From NCBI GenBank assembly GCA_026003215.1, contig BPGV01000001.1, forward strand, positions 647,570 through 711,569: DNA of 64,000 bases, written 5' to 3'. The position numbers and the translations under genes were made by a program. Origin of the DNA: Bacteroidia bacterium. GTDB taxonomy: Bacteria > Bacteroidota > Bacteroidia > SpSt-205. A model generated the notes under the pieces. The model was not told the origin of the DNA. It saw only the letters and a list, made by a program, of their open reading frames with translations, and ran no database searches. This document shows, one piece after another, positions 34,435-43,412 of this stretch (positions are counted from its first letter, which is position 1; each line of letters opens with the position of its first letter).

Positions 34435-37400
34435 CTAAAAACTCACTGAGCACGAGTGACTTAAGAAGGATAGCAACTTCTGGCATGTATTTTTTAGGGG
34501 TCTATTCGGAGGAGGGAGGCCCCCCCACATTTCACCTGCCTGTCCCCGCAGCACTATTCGGTAGAGGCCTGCCGGCAAGGGCAAAGATTGATAGTACGCT
34601 GTGCTGCCTGAGAGGAACCACCGCTGCACACAGCGCCCCAGGGCATCATATACTTCCACCTCATAGCGCTGGGGTGAGGGCACGCGTAAGAAAACCTGCC
34701 CCGAGGAGGGGTTAGGTCCACAAGCAAATCCCTCCACACGGGTGGCAAGGCTGGTGGGTTCCTCCGGCCGAATATGCACATAGAGCGTATCTTTTTCTTC
34801 ACAATCCGCGGTAGAAGCGGTCAGTTCCAAGAGATATACGCCGCGTACGCCCCATTCTCGGGTATAGCTGCTGCCTGCGGTCCAATCTATGAGTATGCCT
34901 TGCGCATCCCACAAGCGCCAGGCAAACGAGGCACCGGCACTCTGGGCCTGCGCCGAGAAAGTATATGTACCAAACGATAGCGATAGCGTATCGCCGCTAG
35001 TCTGGGGAAGGCCATTATACACGATAGCGGCCTCAATAGCGGAGAGCACCGTCAGGACCACCGTATCGCGTGTGTTTTGCGGCACAGCACACGGTTGTAC
35101 AGGCGGGCGACTGGCTTCTATGACCACTGTATGCGTGCCGAGCGCAGGCTGAAAGGTCAGCTCGGGCCCTGAAGTCCCACTTACCGGCTGGCCATCTACC
35201 CACCAAGCGTAAGTAAGCGCCCCCTCCACCGGCGCAGAAACAGTAATACCGTTAGGCCCTAAGCATATGTTGCGGTCCGGGCCCAAGTCGGGCTTGGGGA
35301 GCGGCAAGGCATAGCCGCGTACTGTGAGGGTGAAGCGCCCTACTTCCAGGGCAGTTTCGCCCTCTGCTATGATATACACTGGCGTACCCGCAGGCAACGG
35401 CGCGTATCCTCGGGCAGGCAAAGCATAATTCTCCCCGGCAGGAAAGCTGGAAGTACCTGAACCTATCAGCACTATTCGGGAAGTGTAGGCTGCTGGGGCA
35501 AAAGGAACACAGTCACTCCGATAGCCTTGGTCTCTATCGGTGAGGGTGTCGGTTCCGATAAGCACATGCAGGCGCGTATCAAAGTCGGTAGAGGGCCCAC
35601 ACAGGTCTATCTCAAGCGAGTCCAGGCAGGCGGGGAGCGTAAGCGTGTAAAACAAGTCAGGGCTTCGGCTGGCCATGGATGCGCCGCGGCGCGGGGAAAA
35701 CTCGTCAGAAAGCCCCCACCCCAAGAGGGAGTCGGAAAGCGAAACTTCCCATACACCCGGGGCCGAAGCGGAAAGGGAGAGGGGTAAAGCATTTTGGAGG
35801 CGGTTACCGGGGCGATCGGTTATTTGGATAGGGAGGGGGGCCGAGGTATCGGGGCTGCCTGGACAAACGGCAGGCGGCGCAGCTGCCAGCCGATAGACCA
35901 CTGTCCCCGGCCAAGAAGCGGGCTGCGGTAACGAGACTGTAATCGGAAAATCCCCTGCGGTACAACCAAGCGTACTCCAGCTCAGGCCGCCATCTACACT
36001 CCATAGCAGGGAAAGTTCGCCAGCTAAGGCAGCGGGGGTACTTACCGAGAGAGTAACGGGCTGCCCCACCTGCCCTGTAGAGACCGAAGCGGTGAGCGGG
36101 GCACTGGCCGGCGGCGTGCAGGGATAAGTAGCCCCGGCTACTTCGTCTGCCCCGATATCTGGGGCAGTACCTGGGTCATTAGGACCGCCTATGGGACGCG
36201 CTTCCCTGTCGTAATCTTCGGAAGTAAGCAGAGGCGTGGGACCCGCGTTTATCCCTATCCAAGGCTGCGAAGCGTCTATATGCCAGTCTATGGCCCCTAC
36301 AAATGGTGCTCCGCCATTTACCCCCCACACAGAGCCGCTTTCCTGGCCAGAGAAGGCTTCCCATTCCCCCAAGCTGCCGAAGTAGCGCACACTATCGCCC
36401 CACCCCACCCGCACAAGGTAACTCCGCTCCAATACCTGCCCACGCACATAATAAAAGTTATGGCGGAAAGTAAAAGCACTCCACTGGATTACGCCGGGAT
36501 TTTCCCAAAAAAGAAGGGCACAGTTTTGCTTGGCATCTGGGAGTATAAGACTTTCTAAGGCCAGGGTATTTTGTATGAGGTTCCCCGAAAGTTCCACCCC
36601 CCCACGCACATTTTTTCCGAATACCACGCCAGCGGCAAGGCCATCCTTAGCCCAAGGAGCCGCACTGGGCACAGCTGCACCCGAAAGCACGATAGTGTTA
36701 TGCTGCAGGGTTATAGAAGCGGCTGGGTCCGGCTGAAACGCACTTTCTAAGAGCACGCCGGCCACGAGGTAGCTGCTACTGCCCGGTAGACTTTCATCGG
36801 CGCTGCCCGAGATATCGCCAATAAAGTTATTTTCTATCAGGTGGGGGGAAGCTCCATAGCGAGTTTCTCGGATTATGCGCAAGCCTACCGCGCCATAGCC
36901 CTCCGGCGATAGACTTTGGATATTAGCGATGCGGTTGCGGCGGAAAGTCACAGTGTGGCAGTACTCCAGCTGCACCCCCACTGGGGAAAAAGCTCCCGTT
37001 TCCCAGCACCCTTCAAAGGTGTTGTCTTCTACGGTAAAGCCATACACATACCGCGCATAAAGGGCCGCGCCACTACCGGCCCAAGTTTCTTCCGCTTCGG
37101 CTAAAGTGGTGGTAGGGAAGCCAAAGACATTTTGGCTAAGCGTGATATTGGTCACTTGAGACCCCCAGCCGCTGGATAAAATCGCTGCACTATACCGGGC
37201 CCGTCGAAGGGTACAAGCATGGAGAACTATTTGATTTACGCCATAGACGGCAGGCTGGAGCGTATAACTGGCACTATCTCCGATATAAAACGCTGCCCAT
37301 GTGCCTGTACGAGAGGCCCCCTCCAAAATACAGCTGTCTATCCGGATATAAGCCGCAACCGCTCCTTGACGAGGTACAATCCCCACTACCCCCGTAAAGG

Positions 37401-37803
37401 CCGAAGTATCGCTCAGACTTTTGAGCCGTAAATTGCCTCGGCCATTCAAGGTGAAGCGCTGTACTCCGCCTTGTATGCGCAGCACAAACTGGCCACCATT
37501 CTGCCAAGTAGCTGCGGGCGCCTTTGCTATGGTGATGGGCGTATCTACCCGAACGATTACTTCACAGTTGGTACAGGTATAGCCCTTGACCTGGATGGTA
37601 GAAGGCTCTGCAGCAGGGTCATACGGCGATACTATCCGAAAAAGCACCGTATCCTGGGCCCCTTGCAGCGATAGCTCATCCAGCGCCGCTTGCAATGTAA
37701 CAAAACTACGGGCTGCCGGATCCGTCGTGCCATTTATCCAATACACCCCAGAAAGCTGCGCCCACAGAAAAGAAACTACCCCTATCCACCTGCCGTGCCA
37801 CAT
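34435..37803 (-). CDS. T9SS-exported right-handed beta-helix protein (paralog 2), frameshifted at its extreme C-terminus
   Basis: A 1122-aa exported protein with the same plan as its neighbour: signal peptide (WHGRWIGVVSFLWAQ), GVYWINGTTDPAARSFVTLQ, a beta-helix (about 20-560), a DPGTAPDIGADEVAG end mark, Ig-like and PPC-like domains, and a T9SS sorting domain (CGPNPSSGQVFLRVP ... AGLYRIVLRGQAG). The last 30 residues after GEMWGG are unlike any sorting domain. Removing one G from the G7 run (complement of 34520-34526) gives GEMWGASLLRIDP and a stop at 34494-34496, the typical ending. So the true end is probably 34494. Confidence 0.87.
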   Translation of the reverse strand: MWHGRWIGVVSFLWAQLSGVYWINGTTDPAARSFVTLQAALDELSLQGAQDTVLFRIVSPYDPAAEPSTIQVKGYTCTNCEVIVRVDTPITIAKAPAATWQNGGQFVLRIQGGVQRFTLNGRGNLRLKSLSDTSAFTGVVGIVPRQGAVAAYIRIDSCILEGASRTGTWAAFYIGDSASYTLQPAVYGVNQIVLHACTLRRARYSAAILSSGWGSQVTNITLSQNVFGFPTTTLAEAEETWAGSGAALYARYVYGFTVEDNTFEGCWETGAFSPVGVQLEYCHTVTFRRNRIANIQSLSPEGYGAVGLRIIRETRYGASPHLIENNFIGDISGSADESLPGSSSYLVAGVLLESAFQPDPAASITLQHNTIVLSGAAVPSAAPWAKDGLAAGVVFGKNVRGGVELSGNLIQNTLALESLILPDAKQNCALLFWENPGVIQWSAFTFRHNFYYVRGQVLERSYLVRVGWGDSVRYFGSLGEWEAFSGQESGSVWGVNGGAPFVGAIDWHIDASQPWIGINAGPTPLLTSEDYDREARPIGGPNDPGTAPDIGADEVAGATYPCTPPASAPLTASVSTGQVGQPVTLSVSTPAALAGELSLLWSVDGGLSWSTLGCTAGDFPITVSLPQPASWPGTVVYRLAAAPPAVCPGSPDTSAPLPIQITDRPGNRLQNALPLSLSASAPGVWEVSLSDSLLGWGLSDEFSPRRGASMASRSPDLFYTLTLPACLDSLEIDLCGPSTDFDTRLHVLIGTDTLTDRDQGYRSDCVPFAPAAYTSRIVLIGSGTSSFPAGENYALPARGYAPLPAGTPVYIIAEGETALEVGRFTLTVRGYALPLPKPDLGPDRNICLGPNGITVSAPVEGALTYAWWVDGQPVSGTSGPELTFQPALGTHTVVIEASRPPVQPCAVPQNTRDTVVLTVLSAIEAAIVYNGLPQTSGDTLSLSFGTYTFSAQAQSAGASFAWRLWDAQGILIDWTAGSSYTREWGVRGVYLLELTASTADCEEKDTLYVHIRPEEPTSLATRVEGFACGPNPSSGQVFLRVPSPQRYEVEVYDALGRCVQRWFLSGSTAYYQSLPLPAGLYRIVLRGQAGEMWGGLPPPNRPLKNTCQKLLSFLSHSCSVSF

Positions 37804-37807
37804 GCTT

Positions 37808-37815
37808 CAAATATA
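37808..37815 (-). promoter_or_regulatory. -7 promoter element TATATTTG
   Basis: Perfect TAnnTTTG on the minus strand, 4 bases before the ATG at 37803. Confidence 0.6.
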
Positions 37816-37861
37816 CGTTCACCCCGGCTGTGGGTATGAAAAAGAAAAAAGTTTTCGTTTT

Positions 37862-39052
37862 TTAGGACAGCCCTGCCTCCCGAAGGATATCCCGCGAGAT
37901 AACCAACTGCTGTATTTCCGAAGTACCCTCTCCTATTGTGCAGAGTTTTATATCTCGGTAGTACTTCTCAACGGGATAGTCTTTGATGTAGCCGTATCCG
38001 CCGAAGATTTGTACGGCTTCGTTGCAGATTTTGACACCTACTTCGCTGGCGTAATATTTAGCCATGGCGGAGTAGCGGGTGACCGGCTGACCCGTGTTTT
38101 TGAGGAAGGCTGCGCGGTAAGTGAGGAGTTCGGCTGCGGCGAGTTCCAGGGCCATATCGGCCAGCTTGAAGGCTATGGCTTGGTGCTCTGAGAGCGGCTT
38201 CCCAAACTGCTGCCGCTGCTGGGCATACGCTAAGGCCGCTTCGTATGCCCCCCGCGCAATCCCCAGCGCCAGCGCTGCGATAGAGATACGCCCCCCATCC
38301 AGCACTTGCATGGCTTGATGGAAGCCTTCGCCTACCTCGCCGATGCGTTGGTCATCTGGAACCCACACGCCATCCAGCCCCACCCAAGCCGTCTCACTGG
38401 CGCGCATGCCCAGTTTGTCCTCTTTTTTTCCAGGCAGAAGGCCGGGCGTGCCTTTTTCAATGATAAACGCGGTGGCGTTCTGATGGGCTCGGCGTTCGCC
38501 GGTGCGCGCAATAACTACATACACATCTGCCGAAATCCCATGCGTGATGAAGTTTTTTTGCCCTGTGATACGCCAACCCTCTCCTTCGCGCACCGCCACC
38601 GTGTCCATATTGGAGGCATCCGAGCCGGTATTAGGCTCGGTGAGGGCCCAAGCGCCTATCCACTCGCCAGTAGCCAGCTTAGGGAGGTATTTATGCTTTT
38701 GCTCTTCGCTGCCGTGGTAGTAAATATGGCCTGTACAAAGGGAGTTATGCGCTGCCACAGATAAACCAAAGGCCCCATCCACCGCTCCGAGCTCTATGAG
38801 AGCGGCTACATATTCGTAGTAGCTAAGCCCGGCGCCGCCATATTCTGGTGGGATAAATATCCCGAGTAGTCCGAGTTGTCCGGCTTCCCGGAAAAGGTCA
38901 ATAGGGAAGGTTTGGGTTTCATCTAAGGTTCGCACCTGCGGTCGCAGCCGCTCCTCGGCAAACTTTCGCACGATTTCTTGTACTTGACGCACACTCTCCG
39001 GAAGGTCTGAAGAAAAGCCTATCTTCTCTGAAGCTACGGCACCGGAAGCCAT
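37862..39052 (-). CDS. acyl-CoA dehydrogenase
   Basis: A 396-aa FAD-dependent enzyme that introduces the alpha-beta double bond in acyl-CoA. Landmarks are FGLSVAAHNSLCTGHIYYHG, the FAD/substrate signature WALTEPNTGSDASNMDT, GQKNFITHGISADVYVV, DGGRISIAALALGIARGAYE, QIFGGYGYIKDYPVEKYYRD and the catalytic glutamate in IGEGTSEIQQLVI. These fit short-chain or branched-chain members (butyryl, isovaleryl or methylbutyryl). The ATG at 39052 is used; the ORF start at 39178 adds 42 unrelated residues overlapping the cytochrome gene. A near-consensus TAATATTG (complement of 39058-39065) lies 5 bases upstream. Confidence 0.92.
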   Translation of the reverse strand: MASGAVASEKIGFSSDLPESVRQVQEIVRKFAEERLRPQVRTLDETQTFPIDLFREAGQLGLLGIFIPPEYGGAGLSYYEYVAALIELGAVDGAFGLSVAAHNSLCTGHIYYHGSEEQKHKYLPKLATGEWIGAWALTEPNTGSDASNMDTVAVREGEGWRITGQKNFITHGISADVYVVIARTGERRAHQNATAFIIEKGTPGLLPGKKEDKLGMRASETAWVGLDGVWVPDDQRIGEVGEGFHQAMQVLDGGRISIAALALGIARGAYEAALAYAQQRQQFGKPLSEHQAIAFKLADMALELAAAELLTYRAAFLKNTGQPVTRYSAMAKYYASEVGVKICNEAVQIFGGYGYIKDYPVEKYYRDIKLCTIGEGTSEIQQLVISRDILREAGLS

Positions 39053-39089
39053 GGCGGCAATATTAAGCAAAATCCCTCTGGTATGGTTC

Positions 39090-40754
39090 CTATGGCAAGC
39101 GGGCCAGCGCTTGTTGGGCGGGTTTATAGTCGGGGTCCAAGGCCAACGCCGCAGAGAAATACCTTCGGGCCTCCACATTACGCCCGAGTCCAGCCGCCAC
39201 TATACCCGCATTATAGGCCACCTGCGGCTCCCAAGGCCACTCGGCCCATACGGCCTGTAGGATTTTATAGGCCTCTACGGGGGGTAGCTTGCCTGTCAGG
39301 TAGGCCAGCGTAGCATACCTAAATCGGGCCTCGGGATAAGCCGGTGCCTTGCGCACGATCTCAGCCCATACCTGAAGGGCTTTCTCTACGAGCCCCGCCC
39401 CCTCCAAGCAATACGCATACAGCTCCAGCACAGGCAAAGTACTATCCCCATGGAGGGCCTTCTCCGCTGCGGTTAGGGCTTGTTGGGGACGGTTTTTCAG
39501 CAGGAGCGCTCGCGCGAAAGCTGCGGGCCGTTCCCCTCCCCGTAAAAGCGCCACCGCCGTATCTAATACCCACCCTTCTGGCCGCTCCTCAATGTACCAC
39601 TTGAGATACGCTTCTCCCACCAGGGCAGGCGCCGGATAGGCTTCTGTAGCACAGACCAGCTTGGGGCTAAATCCCGGAGCTACGGGCGCGGACCGAACCA
39701 CCCGTATGTAATGGTCCGTAAACTGCGTATGCGGAATATCGCTGGTAGGCCCTTTGGGCATGTGACAGCCCACACATCCGTCAGAGGGATGTTTAGGTGA
39801 AGCACAACCTTGCGTATGACACCCCAAGCAGCGCCCCTCATAAGCGGGCACAGAACCGGTAGGATGGGGATTATGGCAGCCCGTACAGGTGAGACCGCCC
39901 TTTTGATAGCAGGCGGAACGCATCAGCCGCTCCGCATGCGAAGCTATACCAAACTGCCCGAGTTCTGGCCGCTCGGGTAAAAAAATGGCCCAATAAGCCG
40001 CCAAGCTATCCCCCGGCCGCCATCCGGTGCGTTTCTCCACGGCTATCCCCTCCAGATGGCAGCGACTGCATACATCCATCTGGCGCAGCGGACTCCACTT
40101 ACGCCAGTGGTAGGCCGGGTCTTGGGGATTAGCTACGTGCAGGCTGCCGGGGCCATGACAAGACTCACACCCCAGAGGGCCGCCTACTTTTTCATAGCGA
40201 TTGTAGGTATAAGGTACGGCTACCCACCCACTGGCATGGCACGCCAAACAGGCAGGCTGAATCTCCCGCGAAAACCGGCTATTCCTACCCTCCGCATAGC
40301 CGGGCGAGAGGTCCCACCGCCCCGCCCGCACATACCAGGTGATTGGCGCTTCGTAGAGAAACCCATTGCGCCAGAGCAGATACGAACGCGTCTGGTGCCC
40401 CGAACCCACTACAAAGTCTATGCGCTCCTTTCGGAGGAAAACTGTGTCTGACTCTCGAAGGCGATACTCATAAAAATATAAAGTGTCCCTTTCCCATCTG
40501 GCTCGGTAGTAAAAGTCTTTATAGGGATCATATACAGGGGCCTGAGAAAAGTTTTCTATCCGGCGTAGGCCTGAAGTAACCGACAAAAGAGAGTGGGCCT
40601 TCCAGGTAGAAGCGTACGCTCGCGTTATATCGGCATGGCAACGCATGCAGGCAGAGTCCCCGACATACGTAGGGGTGAGCGCAGAGGAGGCACCTTTTTG
40701 GCAAGAGACATACAGGGCCAGGCCCAAAGCGAGGATGGCCATGCCCCAGCGCAC
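39090..40754 (-). CDS. seven-heme c-type cytochrome lipoprotein with C-terminal TPR repeats
   Basis: A 554-aa exported protein. The start MAILALGLALYVSCQK looks like a lipoprotein signal with Cys at about 18. Seven CxxCH heme sites are seen: CMRCH, CLACH, CESCH, CSRCH, CTGCH, CLGCH and CVGCH. The last 180 residues form TPR-like helices (LLLKNRPQQALTAAEKAL, RNVEARRYFSAALALDPDYKPAQQAL). It is likely a periplasmic or surface electron carrier; its redox partner is unknown. The GTG at 40754 lies one base after the 3' end of tRNA-Thr; an ATG at 40742 is the alternative. It appears to be co-transcribed with the two tRNAs. Confidence 0.88.
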   Translation of the reverse strand: MRWGMAILALGLALYVSCQKGASSALTPTYVGDSACMRCHADITRAYASTWKAHSLLSVTSGLRRIENFSQAPVYDPYKDFYYRARWERDTLYFYEYRLRESDTVFLRKERIDFVVGSGHQTRSYLLWRNGFLYEAPITWYVRAGRWDLSPGYAEGRNSRFSREIQPACLACHASGWVAVPYTYNRYEKVGGPLGCESCHGPGSLHVANPQDPAYHWRKWSPLRQMDVCSRCHLEGIAVEKRTGWRPGDSLAAYWAIFLPERPELGQFGIASHAERLMRSACYQKGGLTCTGCHNPHPTGSVPAYEGRCLGCHTQGCASPKHPSDGCVGCHMPKGPTSDIPHTQFTDHYIRVVRSAPVAPGFSPKLVCATEAYPAPALVGEAYLKWYIEERPEGWVLDTAVALLRGGERPAAFARALLLKNRPQQALTAAEKALHGDSTLPVLELYAYCLEGAGLVEKALQVWAEIVRKAPAYPEARFRYATLAYLTGKLPPVEAYKILQAVWAEWPWEPQVAYNAGIVAAGLGRNVEARRYFSAALALDPDYKPAQQALARLP

Positions 40755-40755
40755 G

Positions 40756-40827
40756 AGCCATCTGGCGGATTCGAACCGCCGACCTGCTGATTACGAATCA
40801 GCTGCTCTACCGCTGAGCTAAGATGGC
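40756..40827 (-). tRNA. tRNA-Thr (anticodon CGT)
   Basis: 72 nt. The acceptor stem GCCATCT/AGATGGC, anticodon stem GCTGA/TCAGC with loop TTCGTAA, and T-arm GGCGGTTCGAATCCGCC are all canonical. CCA is not encoded. It is second in a pair with tRNA-Val, 1 base apart. Confidence 0.97.
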
Positions 40828-40828
40828 G

Positions 40829-40902
40829 TGGGAACTGGTGGATTCGAACCACCGACCTCCTGCTTGTAAGGCAGGCGCTCTAAACCCCTGAGCTAAGTTC
40901 CC
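40829..40902 (-). tRNA. tRNA-Val (anticodon TAC)
   Basis: 74 nt. The acceptor stem GGGAACT/AGTTCCC, anticodon stem CCTGC/GCAGG with loop CTTACAA, and T-arm GGTGGTTCGAATCCACC are canonical. CCA is not encoded. Confidence 0.97.
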
Positions 40903-40908
40903 GCGCCA

Positions 40909-40916
40909 CAAAGGTA
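40909..40916 (-). promoter_or_regulatory. -7 promoter element TACCTTTG for tRNA-Val/tRNA-Thr/cytochrome
   Basis: Perfect TAnnTTTG on the minus strand, 6 bases before the tRNA-Val 5' end. It is the only clear promoter before the cytochrome gene. Confidence 0.6.
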
Positions 40917-40921
40917 TAAAA

Positions 40922-41653
40922 TCATCTTCGGGGGCGCGCCACCGCCAAGAGCGAACTGCCCCGCCACCGAGCCGGCAAAAGCCGCGCCTCCGCATAAAAG
41001 TACTCCCCTATTAGGCCATGGAGAAAAGCCTTTAGCCCCGATGGCGGCGTAAAACCTTCCGCCCGCTTCTTTTGCCAGCGCAACGCAAGCCAGATTATCC
41101 AATACAACGCATGGAAAAAATACCGCATATAGACCACTTCATAGCCCGCTTTTTCCAAATCGCCCCTAAGACTATCAAACTCATACCTGAGATAATGCCC
41201 ACAAAACCCATCGTAGTTTGACCAAATAGCCTCGCCCGCAGGTACCGTCAGATATAAGTAGCATACTCGTGGGAACTTTTCCCTAATCTGCCGTAGAAAA
41301 TCTATTCTCTCTGGCAAGTGCTCTAACACATCAAAGAGGGCCACTGAGAGGTATTTCTCTCTTTCTGGGGCAGGCAAGGAAAAAGCATCTATGCCATACC
41401 GGATAGGTAAGTGCCGCCACCGAGGCGTTGCTTGGGTCAGGTCTACGCCTTCTACCTGCCAGCCCTCTTTTAGCAATTCAGCAAGTACAAAGCCTCTTCC
41501 TGCCCCTATTTCCAAAAGAGGTTCAGCACGCCACTTACTGAGGTAATGGTGTACTATGCTATTGCGGGCCTTGTGCCAAAAGTTGCGCTCAACACCATCC
41601 GGATAAATAGCCGAATTCTGCACCTCAGAAAAAGCTGTATCCACAGCTGCCAT
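40922..41653 (-). CDS. class I SAM-dependent methyltransferase
   Basis: A 243-aa protein with the Rossmann methyltransferase motif PLLEIGAGRGFVLAELLKEGW (about 45-65), VEGVDLTQ (motif II) and LSVALFDVLEHLPE (motif IV region, about 105-118). LRYEFDSLRGDLEKAGYEVVYMRYFF resembles methyltransferases acting on lipids or sugars (Methyltransf_11/23 type). A hydrophobic stretch (ALYWIIWLALRW) near residue 187 may bind membrane. The substrate cannot be named. It follows the oligopeptidase gene by 14 bases on the same strand. Confidence 0.8.
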   Translation of the reverse strand: MAAVDTAFSEVQNSAIYPDGVERNFWHKARNSIVHHYLSKWRAEPLLEIGAGRGFVLAELLKEGWQVEGVDLTQATPRWRHLPIRYGIDAFSLPAPEREKYLSVALFDVLEHLPERIDFLRQIREKFPRVCYLYLTVPAGEAIWSNYDGFCGHYLRYEFDSLRGDLEKAGYEVVYMRYFFHALYWIIWLALRWQKKRAEGFTPPSGLKAFLHGLIGEYFYAEARLLPARWRGSSLLAVARPRR

Positions 41654-41667
41654 ATCTCTAAAAAAAA

Positions 41668-43386
41668 CTACCGCTTGAATACAGCCCTTACTTTCTTCAG
41701 ATGGCGCACGATGAAACGGAATATCCCTTCCAGCTCCCTTTTATCAAAAAAGAACTTCACCCCCGCAGCAGCATAAATCTCCGTCACCGTGCGCAAATAC
41801 CCCAAAGAAAGCGCATACAAATACTTTTCTACCGTATCCTCAGGAGCTTTGTCGTAATGATACCACACCTGCAGCGCCCCTATTTGGGCAATCCCATACT
41901 CAATATAATAGAGCGGATAGTCAAAAATATGGAGCTGACGATGCCATAAAGTTTCTAAGGTGCCCTCCGGCCACGCTATGTCCCGCCCATGAAAACGCGT
42001 ATAAAGTTCTACCCATTTTTTGCGGCGCTCTTCAGGCGTATGTTTGGGGTTACGGTATACCCACTCTTGGAAAGCATCTACCGTAGCTATCCAGGGAAAA
42101 ATCGTGATGATTCGGCTCACTTGCTGGAACCACGCCCGGGCATGGTCCGGCGGGTCGGTATAAAAAGCCGTAGGATAAAGGGCCATCAGCTCCATACTCA
42201 TGGAAGCCAACTCCGCTACCTCCGCCGGATAATCCCGCAACCATACAAAAGGAATATGCCTACTTTGGAAAGTATGCACCGCATGGCCTACTTCATGCAC
42301 CAAGGTCACTAAATCTGCATGCGAACCTGCCGCATTCATAAAGATAAACGGAAGCCCTGACTCCTGCAGGGAGTAGTTATAGCCGCCGGGGGCTTTGCCT
42401 GGCCGAGAAAATAGGTCTAAATGGCCTATATCCCACATGTATTTAACCATCTCCGCAATCTTAGGGTGTACTTGCTGGAAAAGAGCCAATCCCTTAGAAA
42501 TAAGCTCATCTTCTGTCTCAAAGGGACGCAAGGGCTTCTCGGGCATGCATACTTCCACGGCTGTATCCCAAGGACGCAGAACCTCTACCCCTAAACGGTT
42601 TTTGCGGTAGGTAAGAAGACGGCGATAAAGACGCCGTATAGAAGTCTCTACCAGCGCATGGAAATCATGACAAAGCTGCACTGTCCAATCAAACCTCCCA
42701 AGCTGGCGGAAGCGATAGTCGTAATAGTTTTCAAAACCGGCATTGTGCGCAATCTGGGTACGCAGCGCTACCAACTCAGAAAATAAGGCTTCTATGCGGT
42801 CGGCGTGGGCTGCGCGCGCCCGGTGGATTTTCCACCATACTTCTTCACGGCGGGAACGGTCAGGCGACTCTAAAAACAAACTCGCTTGCGGAAGCGTAAA
42901 AGGCTTCCCATCTATCTCCACGGAAAGCTGCCCAATAATCTCGTTGTATTCTTTGGCTAAAAGTTCGGCTCGGGTTTCTAAGGGAATATTCTCGGGGCGA
43001 TACAGCGTAAGGTAGTTTTGAACACTTCGGTCAAAGTTTAAGAAATCGTTCTCGGGGAGAAGCTTACGCCACGGGGACTCCCAGTATCGCCGGTATAGCT
43101 CGTAGCGAGCTTCGGTGAGGCGGGGCTGAATCTCTTCTATGTACCGCTCGTAGGTTTTGCGACTTTCTTCATCTTGGGTATTTTGGGTGAAGCGAATAAA
43201 AGCCCAGGCGGCTTCTTCGCTGAGGGCGGCTTCCAGTTCGTTCAGGCGGCGCAGCCACTGGTGAAAGTCGCCAAAGGTTTGCCAGCGGGCGGTGCGCAGC
43301 TCCTCCACATAGGGTTCTATAGCCTCCCAGCCGGTGAGGGAAAGCGTAGGGGGAAGCCACTCTCGAACGGGGCGCGTGACTTGCAT
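41668..43386 (-). CDS. pepF: M3-family oligoendopeptidase F
   Basis: A 572-aa zinc metallopeptidase. The M3 site LVTLVHEVGHAVHTFQSRH contains the HExxH motif, and the downstream glutamate is in VAELASMSMELMALYP. It degrades short peptides, usually in the cytoplasm (family knowledge); no signal peptide is seen. The ATG at 43386 is preferred to a TTG two codons earlier that lies within TTTCTTTG (complement of 43390-43397), a near-consensus -7 element 3 bases before the ATG. Confidence 0.92.
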   Translation of the reverse strand: MQVTRPVREWLPPTLSLTGWEAIEPYVEELRTARWQTFGDFHQWLRRLNELEAALSEEAAWAFIRFTQNTQDEESRKTYERYIEEIQPRLTEARYELYRRYWESPWRKLLPENDFLNFDRSVQNYLTLYRPENIPLETRAELLAKEYNEIIGQLSVEIDGKPFTLPQASLFLESPDRSRREEVWWKIHRARAAHADRIEALFSELVALRTQIAHNAGFENYYDYRFRQLGRFDWTVQLCHDFHALVETSIRRLYRRLLTYRKNRLGVEVLRPWDTAVEVCMPEKPLRPFETEDELISKGLALFQQVHPKIAEMVKYMWDIGHLDLFSRPGKAPGGYNYSLQESGLPFIFMNAAGSHADLVTLVHEVGHAVHTFQSRHIPFVWLRDYPAEVAELASMSMELMALYPTAFYTDPPDHARAWFQQVSRIITIFPWIATVDAFQEWVYRNPKHTPEERRKKWVELYTRFHGRDIAWPEGTLETLWHRQLHIFDYPLYYIEYGIAQIGALQVWYHYDKAPEDTVEKYLYALSLGYLRTVTEIYAAAGVKFFFDKRELEGIFRFIVRHLKKVRAVFKR

Positions 43387-43412
43387 ACGCAAAGAAACAA
43401 AATTTCCGACGC

